From Cenococcum geophilum 1.58 (lineage: Eukaryota > Ascomycota > Dothideomycetes > Gloniales > Gloniaceae), in the NCBI GenBank assembly GCA_001692895.1, contig KV748232.1:558001-622000 (forward strand): a stretch of 64,000 nt of DNA, in the 5' to 3' direction. Positions 12,336 through 26,030 of the stretch are shown here, in pieces. The notes beneath the pieces were generated by a model. It did no database searches, was not told the origin of the DNA, and was given only the letters and a program-made list of their open reading frames with translations. Both the position numbers and the translations under genes were made by a program. Numbering within the stretch: the first letter of the stretch is position 1; the number at the start of each line of letters is the position of its first letter.

Positions 12336-12528
12336 TGTTATAAAATATAGGTAGTAGCTATAGAGCGTATGTATTTAAGGAGTCTATAAAACGTTACGCG
12401 ATCGATTATAAGGGTTAAGGGCGTAAGGAGGTAATATACCTACGCGTAGCTAATATAAGCTATACGCGAGGTATATGCAAGAGCACGGGGCTCTCCTATA
12501 GAGGCCCCTACGGTAGGGTTTTATAATA
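12336..12528 (-). repeat. Gypsy-A 3' LTR
   Basis: Aligned without gaps to 18066-18258. The starts TGTTATAAAATATAGG and TATTATAGAACGTGGG differ only by transitions. The ends TTATAATA and CTATGACA likewise. Confidence 0.9.
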
Positions 12529-12899
12529 CTACCCCCCCTCTTATAGAGGCGGAGCTTTGGCAACGCTGTGGTTACTATATATATATAGAAGGGACACTTA
12601 AGATATAAAAAGAAGAAAAGGGGGGCATTACTAAAGGTTTAAAACAACGTTATATAATAAGGCTTGGCATCTAAAAATCCAACTAATTAGATAACTTTAA
12701 CCGTTAGTTAAAGTTCCTAGATATTTTAATAATATTCCAGTTACATAATTACACTTTACTATAATCTAACGGCAATTTACCCTTACGTGGTAATATATAA
12801 CGGTTTAACTCTATAAGGGCTCCTATAGAGGATTAGGTATAAAATCTCTGCTTAGGCCTAGTTTCTATAGGTTTATATAATAAAAGTCGCTAATTAGAT

Positions 12900-15800
12900 C
12901 CTTGCATTTTTAAAATCTTCCTATAGTTGCCATTTTGGCTAATCTATATTAAATCCTATATATATAGCTCTATAGTAGAGCCATTATCCTCTACCTTTAC
13001 TAAAGTATTTAGAGTTAATAATTCGTTTAATAGTCCACTCCTTACAGTTCTTGTTTTTATTCTTATCTTGGATTAGTACTAGTAGAGGTTTAGGCTATAT
13101 CTACTCTAGTAAGGGGTTAGGCTAATAGAGGTATAGTAGCTATAGGTAAAATATAGGCTATATCCCACAGGTAGCTAGGGTAGGTAGGAGTTCTAGCTTA
13201 TATATAGCTCCCCTATTAATAACTTATTTAATTAAATAGGGGCTAAGGTTTTTATAATTAAGTGACTTTATAGGCCTTTATATAGAGATATTGCGTATAT
13301 CTAGCTATACCTAGTCACTAATATACATTTCCGGTAGTGGCGTTTTATAGCAGTTAGTAAAGTAGGCCTACTTTACTTAAGCCTAGACCATTTCTCCCTT
13401 ATAGTAGTTAAGTAGATTTTTTATATGGTCTGTATACTAGTTAGCAAGTAACATCTTAAGGCGTTTTCTATATAGTAGTTTTTTATTAATAGGTTCTAAT
13501 GGCTTTATGCCAAATTAGGGGTAATAACCCTTATTTACAAAGAACGGGGTAAGTCCTATAGTAGTTAAGATATAATTATTTACTATAAATTTACTTAGTG
13601 GGAGGTAATCTACCCAGTTATCTTAACTATAGGCGACTACCTATTATAGGTACGCTTTTATGCTAGTATTAGCGTTTTCCGGTTACCCAGCAGTTTTATA
13701 GTAAAAGGATATAGACATCTTAACGGAGATACTAAGGCGTTAGCAGATTCGTCTCTATATATTAGAGTTAAATTATATACCTTAGTTGGACGTAATTAAG
13801 TTAGGTAACCTATATAGTCGGTAGACTTCGCGAAGGAAGGTGTTAGTAACGTCGCTAATAGTTATACCTTTAGTTAGGACGTAGTGGCGCTCTTTTATAA
13901 GTCGGTATATTATTATAAGAATGTTCTTATAGGTACGGCCGTGTTATTTATAGGGTAATAGGTTAATAACGAAATCTATAGCGATATCTGCCTATTATTA
14001 TATAGGTACTAGTAGAGGGTATAGTAGTCCTTAGTACTTTATATTAAAGGCCTTAGCACGCTTATAACTATAGTAGGCGCCTATAAAGCGTTTAACTAAG
14101 TCTATTATTTTTAGCCAAAAGTAATATTAGCTAAAAAGCTTATAGGTTCCTCTTCTACCTAGGTAGCCGCTTAATTAAAGGTCGTAGGCCATTTAGATTA
14201 GTTGCCGTTATAGATTTTCTAAGTTAGGGATAAATAAGCAACCTCTATAATAGAGTCTATTTTCTTTTACTTCTAAGGCTGCCATATTAATCTAGCCTAA
14301 GCTTTAAAGGTTAGTAAGTAGCGTATAGGCGCTAGCAGTCTTTACGGTAATAAGTTAATATAGTAATAGGTTAATAGAGGTATTATATGCCGTAGTAATA
14401 AGCTTATTAATTTTAGGAGGTAACTTTAGTTCTATAGTATAAAGCTAAGGTATAATTAGCTCTATTATAGGTAATATACTTAAGGCCAAATTTCGTACTT
14501 TTAGAATTATTTATTATTAGAACTAATTATAGGGATTATCTTTAAACTAAGGAAGGTCTTACGAGCGGCGTATTAGGCTATTAGGTTTAGTACCTTATAC
14601 TCCTAATCTATATATAATTTTAAAATTAAAACTAAAAAGGAACTCATTCTAACGTACTTGGCATTAGTTTAGCTACTTTATAGTTATAAAGTACTTAAAG
14701 TTATAATAGTCCGTAAGGACTTTAGTTAGCTAATTAGGCTCTACTAAAAAGAGTTCTAGTTAGAATTCTTTAAACGCTTATATAATTATAAGGAGTTCTT
14801 TATTATAAATCTTATAGTTACACTCTTATAGTATAAGCTTAGACAAGTAAAATATAACTAGGTAAAGGAAACCGTTATCGCCTATCTAAAAGAGGACGCC
14901 TATGTTAATATAGTCTAAGGAGTCGGTTTTAAGATAGAGTTGTCATCTTAGTGTAAAGTAGGCTAGAATAGGTGCTTTAGTAAAGGCATTTTTAAGGTCT
15001 TAGAACGCCTTCTCGCATTTAAGCGTCTAGGTAAAGTATAAATACGTTTTTCTTTCTTTTGCAGAAAGGCCCTTTATTCGCATTATTGCTATAAGTGGTG
15101 CTACTACGCCTAAGAAGTTATATATGAATTTCTAATAGAAGTTAGTAAAACTAAAAAAGGCTTATATATCCTTAATGCAGTTAGGGGCTTGCTATTTAGT
15201 AATTATAGTCTCCCGTATAAGCGGTACTAGGTATTAGTTTTTAATTATAATAGCATTAAGTCCTCTATAGTTAATATATAATTAAATACCTCCTTTTAGC
15301 TTCTTAGCGAGAAGGATAGGGGCGGCTGCTAGTAATATGCTAGGATAAATAAACCCTTTATTAAGGTACTCGTTAATATACTTTCTTATAACTAGAAGTT
15401 TATCTTTTAATATTAAATAGGGTCTCTTATAAGGTAGCGTTTTTCCTTATTTAATATTAATAGTATAGTTATTAGATTAACATAGAGGGAGTATATTTAC
15501 GCCCTTTTATAAGTATATGTTAATAAAGTTATAGTACCTCTTAGGGAGCAGCTTGCGGGGTTCTTTATTAATAAGTCCTTTTTTTAGTTTTATAAACTTC
15601 TTAAAGTTTAAAGGTAAAAGTCTATAAAGTTCCATAGGGGCGTTATCTTCTAGAAGGTTAACTATATCTATCCTATTACGATAGAGGACGTAGTTTTATT
15701 CTTTATTAAGCTTATATAGTTATAATTGGGAAGCTATAGCAACAGTCTAGCCTTTCCTATATGCTATGCAGTAGAAGGCCGCAGCACTTATATAGTAGCA

Positions 15801-16480
15801 GTTAGTCGTAGGTAGGGTAATAAGGGGTTTCTTAGGTTAATATCCTGGTGAGTAAATAAAGGCGGCTAGGCCATATCCTAGGCAAGTCTCTCTATAATAT
15901 TTAGAGTTAAAAATTACTTCTCTCTTTTCCTAGTTAATAGTAGGGTTATATTATTTAAGCTAGCTTATTCTAAGAATAATAGGGTAGTTAGTAAGTGGTA
16001 TAATATAAGCCTAGAGCTCTTCTTGGTGCCCGTTTATATTTAAGTAAAGTTATACTATATAGGTAATCTTCTATATAGTATAACTATTATTAGCAAATTA
16101 TAGGGCGCGGGCTTTAGTAAGGGGTAAGGTAGGTAGGTTATAAGTACGCACAAGTTAGGTATTTATAAATTAGTTAGTAGCTCCGTAGTTAATTATAAAA
16201 CGGCTTTTATATTATTTTATAGCAGTAGTTCCTATTATAGGTAAAACTATCTATTTCCGTCTATTTATCTTTACTAAGTTATCTATTAAATAGGCCAATA
16301 TATAGATCCCTTTATTATTAGGGCGTCCTAACCCGCAACTTAGGGCTAGGACTTAGCGTTTTCTACTTCTATATCTAATTCTACTGCTATTACTACGTCT
16401 TTATCTTATATGGTAGTAGCATATAGCAACATATTTAGTGTTTAGGGCATTAGGTTAGGTATTAGGCGGTAAATACTAAA
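12900..16480 (-). pseudogene. Gypsy-A pol with internal deletion in RT
   Basis: On minus, from N to C: protease region about 16100-16300; RT start with GFIYPSILLAAAPI and LYINYRGLNAI (about 15350-15240), then LVPLIRETI. This is followed immediately by QAPNCIKDI.AFFSFTNFY (about 15200-15130), the segment that normally comes after the RT palm. About 110-140 residues, including the YLDD motif, are missing and the frame is kept. RNase H lies about 14500-14950 and integrase about 13000-14300. Former Gln/Trp codons are stops. The copy could not make active RT even before RIP, unless the deletion came later. Confidence 0.8.
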
Positions 16481-17980
16481 CCTAACTATTAGGTAGTTTA
16501 GGTTATCGTAATAATAGCCTTTTTAACAGCATTTATAGTAGCGTCCTAATTTCTAAAGTAGCTTACGCTCTCCATCTAGGAGTTTTTACGGAAAGGTTAG
16601 TATAGAGAGGTCGATATTAGCTCTAGTGGTACTTAAGGTAGTAGGCGTTAGTGGCTTAGTATATATAGGTTTAGTAGGCCCGGAGGGCTTCTATAAAGAG
16701 GTCTTTAAGTAAGGGTTAGTAGTAGTAATCTAATTTAGTTATCGTTTAATCTTCTATAGGGCTGCTACCATCTTATAAATATTGTTATAGTTATAGCTGG
16801 CAGCTGTATAACTAAGGCGATAAGTAACTTTTTTAATAAGATCCTTTTAGTCTTTAGTATTATCTTAGGTAAGGGCTCTAGTATATTTCTAGAATTTAAT
16901 ATAGAACTTATTAAATAATTCGGTAGGGCTCATCTTTAGGGCACGTAGTTTAGCTTAGTTAGTGGCTAGTAGGTTATAGTCGCGGTATATTAGGTTAAGA
17001 TTATTAAGGACTTTTTAGTAAGACTACTACTTTTAGGGGCTACTAGTCTCCTATTAGGCAAAGAGTCTATTAAATAGTATACCCTTTATTCGCCCAATAA
17101 TATAGCCAATCTTAGTATCTTCTGTAGGAAAAAGGTAGGCGCTTTAAGTTAGTTTCTTACAGATTTACATCTTCTAGTAGCTGTATTCCTTACGGTCTCC
17201 TTAAATAACTAGGAAATTAGGGTAGCATATATTAGATCCTATAGTAGCAGTTTAAGTCCAATTATTATAGCTTTTATTATTGCTGCTTTAGTAGGGGTTC
17301 CTATTAGGTAAAGCTACTTAGCACTAACTCTCTATTAAGCGTTAAGTAGGTAAAGTTGCTAGGGGCGTAAAGACTTAGGTGGCGTTATATATAGTAGAGA
17401 GGTATCTAGCATTATTACGAATATACTTATTAAGCTAAGATTATAGGTATTTAATTATACCTTCTTTTTTAGTAACTGTAGCAATTAGTATAATCTTATT
17501 CTTCTTTAACTATAAAATATTATGTTTAGACACGTGGAGGTTATTTTTAGTTTCTTAATATATATTATTGGTGAGCGCCTTATAAGCTTATAGGTCTTAG
17601 ATAATATTATAATCTTAGGTAGTACGCATCTCAGCTTATATAAGCTTTAGGTAGTAGTTCTGTAAAAGGCGGTAGTATTTATTAGGGTTTTGTGCTACTA
17701 TTTTTATAAACGTCTCGGCGTCTTATATTTCGATTTTAATAGGTAGTAGCCCTTTTATTTACTTATCCGTAGTTATATAGTTAATAAAGGATAAAATATT
17801 ATTAATATCTATCTCCTTAGGGGTTAGGGCTAATAAATCGAATTCTCCTAGGATTAATTGGCGTCGTAGGTTAAGTATAGGTATTAGATTATTCTTTAGG
17901 TTTAATATAGTAGCTAATAAGGAATATTGTCTTACTATTATAGGTTCCTTAAAAGTATAAAGTAAGGTAATTTATAGACA
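16480..17980 (-). pseudogene. Gypsy-A gag
   Basis: Minus-strand gag remnant. A CCHC zinc knuckle is visible at about 16505-16550, read as YYKCC*KGYYYDN: two Cys are kept, the His and one Cys became Tyr. Upstream (higher coordinates) lies a long helical, charged region of the size expected for a capsid. Stops are of the RIP type. Start and end approximate. Confidence 0.6.
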
Positions 17981-18065
17981 CGCTACTTCTAGTAGCGCCT
18001 ATAGTATTACAGAGACGTAGAATTGGTTATAGGCTAAGCATTAGTAGTAAAAAGGCGCAACGTAA

Positions 18066-18258
18066 TATTATAGAACGTGGGCAGTAGCTATAGAGCGTAT
18101 ATATTTAAGGAGTCTATAAGACGTTACGCGATCAATTATAAGGGTTAAGGGCGTAAGGAGGTAATATACCTACGCGTAGCTAACATAAGCTGTACGTAAG
18201 GTATACGTAAGAGCACGGGGCTCTCCTATAGAGGCCCCTGCGGTGGGGTTCTATGACA
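18066..18258 (-). repeat. Gypsy-A 5' LTR
   Basis: Less mutated of the two copies; on minus it starts TGTCATAGAACCCC. Followed on plus by the duplication AATTC at 18259-18263. Confidence 0.9.
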
Positions 18259-18263
18259 AATTC

Positions 18264-19190
18264 TAACCTTTAAATTCTAGTCTTTGCTATACTTCTATTT
18301 AGGAATTAAGTAAAACTTATTTATTATATTTTATTTTTAAATAGATAGGTAAATAGAAAGATAAAATTAAACTATAAAGTAGTACCTTAGGGCATTCTGT
18401 AACTTTAAATACAAACTAGGCCAGTCTCCTTACTATAGTGGAGTTTACTTATAACGACTTAATTCACGCCTCTATAGGAATAACCCTATTTTAGGCAAAT
18501 AAGGCTAAAACGCTATTTAGAGGTAAGGGTTTAAGAGAAGCCTATAGAGGCAATATATTAAAGTATACTAAAGAATTAGCTAATAAATTAAAGACAATTT
18601 ATAATAATTTAAGGTAATCTTTAGTTAAGGCTTAAGAATCCTAAGTAAAATACTATAATATAGGTTATAAATCCATAGAATTTAAGGAAGGAGACTATAT
18701 ATAGCTGGCGGGCAAGTATATACGGATAAGTAGACCCAAAAAAAAGCTAGATTATAAGAACTTTAGACCCTTTAAGGTTATAAGGGTAATTAATATATAG
18801 GCGTATTAGCTTAAATTGCTAGAAAATTAGAAAATCTATAATATGTTCTATATATCCCTTTTAGAGAAATATATACTAAATATAGTTAGTAAAAGATAAT
18901 AGCCTATGCCTTATTTTATAGATATACCTAAATTAGAATAATGGCATATTAAGGCTATTCTAGGCTAGATAGAAGATAAAAATAGAATTATAAAGTACTA
19001 AGTACGTTAGAAAGGATATAGTCTAAAAGACAATATATAAAAACTAGCTAAAAACCTATTAGAAACCATAATAAAAGCTTATAAGCGCACTTTAAGATAA
19101 AATAGGCTATAGACTACCTATAACTTAGACCTTAAAAGCAAAAACTATAATAGACTAAAACAGCCCTTAAAAAAGAGAAAGGGTGCTAAA
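18264..19190 (+). pseudogene. Gypsy-1 pol, second part (integrase end and chromodomain)
   Basis: Continues the integrase split by Gypsy-A: KF.SLLYFYLGIK, then a degraded HPQTDGQTER block, YLRAFCNFK, and ITPFQANKAKTPF. A GPY/F-like segment (YKNFRPFKVIRVI) lies near 18750-18790. A C-terminal chromodomain at about 18936-19080 shows the family pattern: WH.KAILG, IIKY.VRWKGYSPKDN.WK.AKNLLE. Chromodomains target integration to modified histones, which would suit the dense nesting. The end is not certain because Gypsy-B begins at 19231. Confidence 0.85.
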
Positions 19191-19230
19191 CGGTAACTTT
19201 TTCCTAATTTTCCCCTAAATAGGGTTTTAT

Positions 19231-19655
19231 TGTTACGGACGCTTTAAGTATAATATTACGACTACTTGGGGAAGAGTCGGAAGAAGCTAGTTGGTTAATT
19301 TAAGTACGGTCTAGAATGGAGCCGGTAGAACTATGTAACGAGGAATAGTAACTGAGGTTATATAACATGCTACGTATTAAATAAAAGGAATAAGAGGAAC
19401 TTATATACCTTATATATAAGACGTATATTACGTATAAGAAGGATTTTATAGGAGTACAGTTGTATATTTAAGGACCCTTAGTCCCTACCTAGATAGTTCC
19501 TTCCTTATAGTAATTTTTAGAATATAATTAGAGTTAATCTATTAGGCAACTACTCTACCAGTTATTATTACGTTGTTAACTACTATATTTGCATTTCCTA
19601 TATACCTAGCCTAATAATAAGCCTATTGTAGTTCCTGCTATAAGGTTCCGTTATA
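19231..19655 (+). repeat. Gypsy-B 5' LTR
   Basis: Starts TGTTACGGACGC and ends GGTTCCGTTATA. Aligns over the same length to 26734-27158; visible differences are C/T and G/A. Confidence 0.92.
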
Positions 19656-19789
19656 TAATTACTACTTAGTTATAGTATTAAATATAGAAAGTCGAACAAT
19701 ATACTACTAAAAGCAGCCACTATAACGCTATTGACGGCGGCAACTATATTAAGGTTAGGTAACGACACTAGTACAGCAAATACTAACTC

Positions 19790-22700
19790 GCAGTAACCTA
19801 TAACGGTTGGATAGTTATAAGAGATAGTTAACTAGTTAATAGAAAATAATATAATGTTAGAAAATAGGATTAACGGGATAGGCGTAGCAAAGGTTAAGTT
19901 ATTATCGATTAAAAGGTACTTAGGAGAGAGATTAAAGCTTAAAGGATTCCTTATATAAATGCACTTTAAGGTTACGCAGGAAGGAGCCAAGCTGGTAATA
20001 CCTATAGATTAAATAGCGTACGCGGGATTGTTTCTAATAGGAAGAGCACTTAAGTAGTTTAAGCCTTACCTTATGGAAATTTAGGCAAATAGAATAATAA
20101 TAACAAACTAAGAGGTATGGTTTATATTCTTAAGCTAGAATAGATTTGTAGAATAACTTATATAAATATTTAGAGACCTAGAGGCAGTAACTACGGCGGA
20201 AAGAAAACTCTAAGACATTACGTAATAAACCTTAGTAATTAAATATATAATGTAGTTTCAGACGTTAGTAATATAAGTTAAGTAGAATAATAGGGCGCTT
20301 ATAGCATAGTATAAGCAAGGACTTAAGGCTAAAGTCTAGGATATAATTATTCTAATAGAAGATACGGATACCCTAAGGGACCTAATAGATTAAGCGATTA
20401 AGATTAATAATTAGATCTACTAAAGGGAATAGGCTAAGAGAGGCTAGGATAAAGTTCTATAGTTATATAAGGCGTAAAGTACGTAGCGACTAAAGCTAAG
20501 TTAAAAACTATAGTATAGCGCAGAGCTAATAGACCTAAGTAGTACTAAAGAAGCCTATAAGAGATAGAGTAAGAAATTATAAAAATCTAGAGGTTAAGGA
20601 TCTAGTGATTATAGGACTAAGGAGCAGAGGCTAAACTAGGGATCTTAGTAGCAGAAGATGTTTAGGCGGACTCTATAATAAAGTTAATAGTTTAGAGAAG
20701 GAGCTTATATAAATTACGGAAAATAAGGTTACTTCGCGAGGGATTATAAAGATGGTTAGAGTTACTATATAATAAAGGGAACTAGGCTAATAGTAGAAGG
20801 CATATACGTATAGAGGGATAATAGTATACTGCGAGGAACAAAAGAGTGTTTAATTAGAAGTTTTACGTTTTGTTATAATAACGCATGCCGAATTTATAAG
20901 GATGCTAAGTATAGCGTAAGCTATTGGCTATAAGAGCTACATTTAGCGGAATGTAAAGGAATTAATAAACTAGTTCGCAGATTAGACATTAAGGACGATA
21001 ATTTTAATATAGGCAAAACATTTTATAATGATAAGGCAACGAAGGCCGCTTACTAGGAGTAAGTAGACCTTAGAGATATTATATAAGAGGCAGAGGATAA
21101 TTCCACTACAGAATAGGGAATATTAGTAGGGATTAAGACCCTACTAGACACAATATTTATCGCTTTACGAGACGTAAGAGAAGTAGGATAGCGAACTACT
21201 TCGGCACTTAATAAAGGTAAAAAGCTAAAGGCTTAAGATTCTTAAGATAAGATAAGAGATAATTAAGATTCTTAAGACGAGATAAGGTAAGCTTAAGGAC
21301 CTATAATGGATAGAAACTAATAGAGCAGAGTAGTAAATTAGTTTAAAGATATATAAATGAGCTTAGGACAGAGTTTCCTACAGGTATAAGACTCTTAAGA
21401 TAAGATAAGTAAGATTTAAGACTCTTAAGACGAGATAAGAATACTAAGTAAGCCTAGTTGGACTAAGGCTAGAGTAAAGCTTAAGTAAGAAGCAAGCTTA
21501 GGATTGAGAATCCTATAGAACTAAGACTTTGAGATATAAATAAGGACTATTAACGAGATTAGAGAATCTGCGGTATAAATAGTAACTAAATTAAGAGACA
21601 GATATATAGACCTAGAGGATTTACTAGGAGAATATAGTGTTCGGCCTAAAGATTAAAAAGTTAATACTAAGATTAAGAAGTAAGTAGACTTTAAGGATCT
21701 ACTTATAAGGTATAAAAAGAAAGAAACTATAAAGGAGTTTAGAGTAAGAATTACCTTATAGTAAGAACAGAAACTAAATAAGAGATCTAGTATATTAAGA
21801 CGTATAAGGAATAGAGCGTTAGTACAAAGAATTACTAATAGGCCTAGGGTAGGTATACTAAGAGCTAAGTAGCTTACTAAACTAGAATAAGAAGAGGATT
21901 TAGGGATTCCTACTAGGTTTAAGGAACGATATATAAAGGGCTGTTATAATATAGTAATAAGAAGATACTTCCTTACGGATAAGCTGTATATACTCTAGTA
22001 GCTATACTAAAAGTGGTATAGGCAAAGGCATAATAATAAGTGGGAAGATTTCTATATGTGGTTAGATAAAAAAGTTATTTAAGACCACCTAATTACGGAA
22101 AAGGCTATAGATTATATTAAAGGAGCCTTAATTATAATATTAAAGGATTTAGAGGAGCGTTTAGAGGACTAGAGAAGTAAAAGACGTATTTTAGTACCTA
22201 TAAATAAAGTCGCAACGTTTAGATTAATACGAGAAAGGTTTAAACTTAAGAGTAAAGACGAGCTAAGAGTTGACCTAAGACACTAAGCATACTATACGCT
22301 ATTGTGGATTATATATATAGATAATATATATAATATATATAAAGCACCTAAAGATAAGTACTAAAAGTACCCTATAAGAATGTATTAGTTAGCAGAAAAA
22401 TAAAAGTATAAAAATGCTAAGTATATATATAGTTAGCATCTAGTAGAAGTTTAGAAGTTAAGAGACTTAATACTTTAGCTAGGAAGATTCCTTACGGAAG
22501 AATGCCTAGATAGATAACAGTAGTGAGAATGCTTAAAGAACACGTGTCTATAGTATATTAAAGATAAAAAGCAAACTAAGTATTGGCCTAAGTTGGACTA
22601 AGTATAAATAGGATTAAGTAGCTAATAGTTAGGAAAAGTAGAGGCCTATAGGACTAGAGGGAGCTAGTAGTAAAGCCTTAGACCCTTAAAGGAATTTAAG
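19790..22700 (+). pseudogene. Gypsy-B gag and long spacer ORF
   Basis: A capsid-like region (19800-20700) is followed by a knuckle-like motif at about 20705-20745, read INYGK*GYFARDY, with Cys and His changed to Tyr. The plus-strand frame then stays long and hydrophilic for another 1.9 kb. It is rich in Lys, Glu and Asp and includes two copies of an acidic DS*DKIR/DS*DEIR block (about 21235-21290 and 21388-21440). This extra length before the protease is unusual for Gypsy gag, and I do not recognise a domain in it. Stops are of the RIP type; whether it is one protein or two is unknown. Confidence 0.55.
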
Positions 22701-22729
22701 GATAGCACCTAAATTTATAAGTTAAATAG

Positions 22730-25700
22730 TAAGATTAACGATTTAAGGTATTAATAGATAGTGGAGCAATAAGGAACTATATCTTGCTAGTAGTAGTTAA
22801 AAGAATAGGATTACCGCATAGATAAAAGGAGTAACCTTACCTATTAGTAACAATTTTAGGAGATCTAATAGCCTACGGAGGAGGTATTATTAATCTTAAA
22901 ATAGGACCTATTTAGTTAACCATTAAAGGGAAATAAATTAAGATGCCTTTTAATATATTACTATTAGGGAATAATAAGGCAGTACTAGGAATGCCTTAGT
23001 TACAGGAATATAATCTAAAGATTAATTAGGTTATAGGTTAGGTTAATATTAGAGATACTTAACACTATAAGATATAATAATAAGCTAAATTAGTATAGTA
23101 CTAAGTAGGAGCTACCTATAAAGAAACAGAGAAAGGACTAAGTTATATACTAAAAAGATACTATAAGTATAGCAAGAAACTATAGTTACTAAAAAGTAAA
23201 AAGCTATTAGAGTATATAGTATAGGACTATAAGATAGAACTAGAACTAGAAATAAATCTAAAGTTTTTTTTAATTTATAAGCTTACTAAAGAAGAAGGTA
23301 AAGCATTAAAAGAGTTTATCTAAGAAAATCTATAAAAAGGATATATTAGACTATCGCAGTTATTAGCGGGTTATCCAGTACTATTCGTACTAAAGAAAAA
23401 TGGCAAACTAAGGCTATATATTAACTATAAATAGTTAAACAGCATTACTAGAAAGGATAGGTATCCTTTACCCTTAATTAGCGAAATCTAAGACAGGATA
23501 GGTAACGCGTAAATCTTTATAAAGATAGATCTAAGATAGGCGTACTATTAGATTAGGATTAAGGAAGGCAATAAATAAAAGGCAGCTTTTAGGTTAAAGG
23601 AAGGACTATATAAACTATTAGTTATATAATTTGGGCTTATAAACGCACTAGCAACGTTCTAAAAGCGTATTAATAATATATTAGGAGAATACTTAGATGA
23701 ATTTATTATAGTACACCTTAACGATATTATTATCTATTTAATAACTAAGGAAGAATATAGGGAACACGTTAAATGGGTTTTAAGGAGACTATAAGAAGAA
23801 TAGATGCTAGTAGCAATTAAGAAATGCGAGTTCTTTACTAGGAAGACTAATTTTATCGGATTTATTATTAAACTAGGCTAACTTAGTATAGATTTAAAGA
23901 AGATTAAGGCTATAGTAAATTAGTAAGAACTAGAGAATATTATATAGTTAAGATTGTTTTTAGGGTTTTATAATTACTGTAGAAGGTTTATAGCATAGTG
24001 GTTAAAGGATATTAAGCTACTTACGCGATTAATAAAGAAAGAGGAACTATAGGTATAGGGAAAGAAATAGTAGGAACTCTTTAAGAAAGTTAAAGAGTTA
24101 TTTACCTAGGAGCTAGTTTTTAAGATCTATTAACTAGGACTAGAGACGGTTATAGAAATAAATATATTAGACTATATACTAGGGGCGTACTTTATATAGA
24201 AATATTAAGATAGATGGCACTTAGTGGTATACTATAGTTAGAAGATGATACTACTAGAGTTAAACTATAATATCTATAATAAGGAGTTATTAGGTATAGT
24301 TATAGTATTAAAGGAATAGAGAGCATTCTTATAAGGTATAGAGAAACTATTTATAGTTAAGACGGATTATAAGAACCTAATAGGATTCCTAATAATAAAG
24401 GAACTTAACTAAAGATAGGTTAGATAGGCAGAGATACTTATAGAATACTATTTTAAGATTTAGTATACTAAGGGTATAGATAATACGCGAGCGGATACTT
24501 TAAGCCGTAAAGCTAAACTATAGAATGAGGAGAAGCCATTAGGGGCTTTACTATGAAAGGGTATAGACGGATTAATTAGATATAATTATCTAAAAATTAT
24601 AGCAACTTAGGAAGAACTCGAAAAAGTTTATAAGTTACTAAAAAGCTTTTAGGAGTAAAGAATTCTAAAAGTATAGCTAAAAGATCTATAGACAGATATA
24701 TACGAAAATTAAGAAGTAAAGTATATTCTAAGAAGTATAGTAGAGTAATTTATAGAAGATTTCTATAAGGGAATAACTTAAGAACATAATAGAGCTATAG
24801 GCTTAGTGTTAAGACTCTAAGAGGAGTATATTATTAATAGAATCTAGGGCTTAGCGCAAAAAATTATAAAGGAGTATTTAGATTGCTAAAGAAATAAACT
24901 AATAAGGTATAAGCTATATAGAGGGCTATAANCTATTAAAATANTAGAGAGATTATAGGAGGTTATATTATGGGACTTTATTATTAAGTTACTAAAGTTA
25001 AGAGATTCTATTACTGGATAAGATTATAATATAATCTTAGTAATAGTAGATAAGCTTATAAAGTGGGGATACTTTATAGTGTATATAGAAGAGATATTAG
25101 TAGAAGATGTCGCTAGAATCTATATTAAAGAAGTATTTATAAGATATAGAGTACTAAGTAAGATTATATTGGACAGAGATCTAAGATTTATAGTAGCATT
25201 TTAGGAGGTATTCTTAGTGGAATAAGGAGTTTAAGTAGTAACTTCTACTGTATATTATCTGCAGATAGACGGTTAAACGGAAAGATTAAATTAGACACTA
25301 GAGCAGTATCTAAGACACTATATTAATTATGTATAGAACAATTGGGTATCGCTATTACTAGCTATATAGTTTATATATAATGCAATACTATAAAAAGGAA
25401 TAGGCATATTACTATTTAAGGCGAATTATAGATATAAGCTAAGAATATCGTTGTTACTACGGTAAGTAAAGAAAACGAGTAGTATAGCTAAAGAAAGAAT
25501 AAAGATATTAATAAATCTTTATATAGACCTTATAGAATTAGTAAAGAAAGTATAAAAGAGAATAAAAAAGTACTATAATACTAAGAGATCTAAGGGACTA
25601 GATCTTAAGGAGGGAGATAAAGTATAGCTACTATATAAAAATTTTAAGAGTTAACAACTAAGTAAGAAGTTGGACTATATTAGACTAGGACCTTTTAAAA

Positions 25701-26030
25701 TTAAGTAAAGGATTTCACTAGTTACGTTTAAGTTAAACCTATTAGCTAAAATAAAGATATACCCTATATAGTATATTATAATGCTAGAGCTAGTATATAG
25801 AAATATTAAGCCACTAGTTTACAAAGTAGATATATATAGAGGGTAAGAAGAGGATAAATAGTAAGTTTTAAAGATTGTTAATTATAAGGACATTAATAAT
25901 AAAATATAGTATAAGGTTAAGTGGATAAGCTATAATAAAACTACCTAGGAACTACTAAAGAATTTAAAGAACGTTATAGAAAAGGTATAGGAGTATTAGA
26001 AGAAATTAGGTTAGGCAGTATTAATAAAGA
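22730..26030 (+). pseudogene. Gypsy-B pol with C-terminal chromodomain
   Basis: Protease at about 22755 still reads VLIDSGAIRNY, so its catalytic Asp survives. RT at 23340-23960: KNGKLRLYINYK, DRYPLPLISEI, then HLNDIIIYL at about 23717 in place of YLDD. The thumb reads FLGFYNYCRRFIA near 23950. RNase H about 24130-24500 (VIEINILDYILGAY; ELLGIVIVLKE). Integrase about 24850-25750 with a GPFKI block near 25690. A chromodomain at about 25860-26000 reads VLKIVNYK, then YKVKWISYNKTT.EL. Dozens of stops; frame otherwise good. Confidence 0.88.

Larger units (their letters stand above)
12336..18258 (-). mobile_element. Gypsy-A, LTR retrotransposon nested in Gypsy-1, RT palm deleted
   Basis: Two 193-bp LTRs (12336-12528 and 18066-18258) are flanked by an exact 5-bp duplication AATTC (12331-12335 and 18259-18263). 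The element is 5923 bp and coded on minus. Gag with zinc knuckle lies at high coordinates, then protease, partial RT, RNase H and integrase toward 12900. Removing it restores the integrase reading frame of Gypsy-1. The LTR ends are nearly mirror images (TGTTATA on the left, TATGACA on the right). I see no chromodomain between the integrase and the 3' LTR. Confidence 0.92.

Noticed and set aside
12343-12347. First guess for the Gypsy-A left border with duplication AAATA
   Set aside because: It did not match the right flank. Moving the border to 12336 gives a gap-free LTR match and an exact AATTC duplication.
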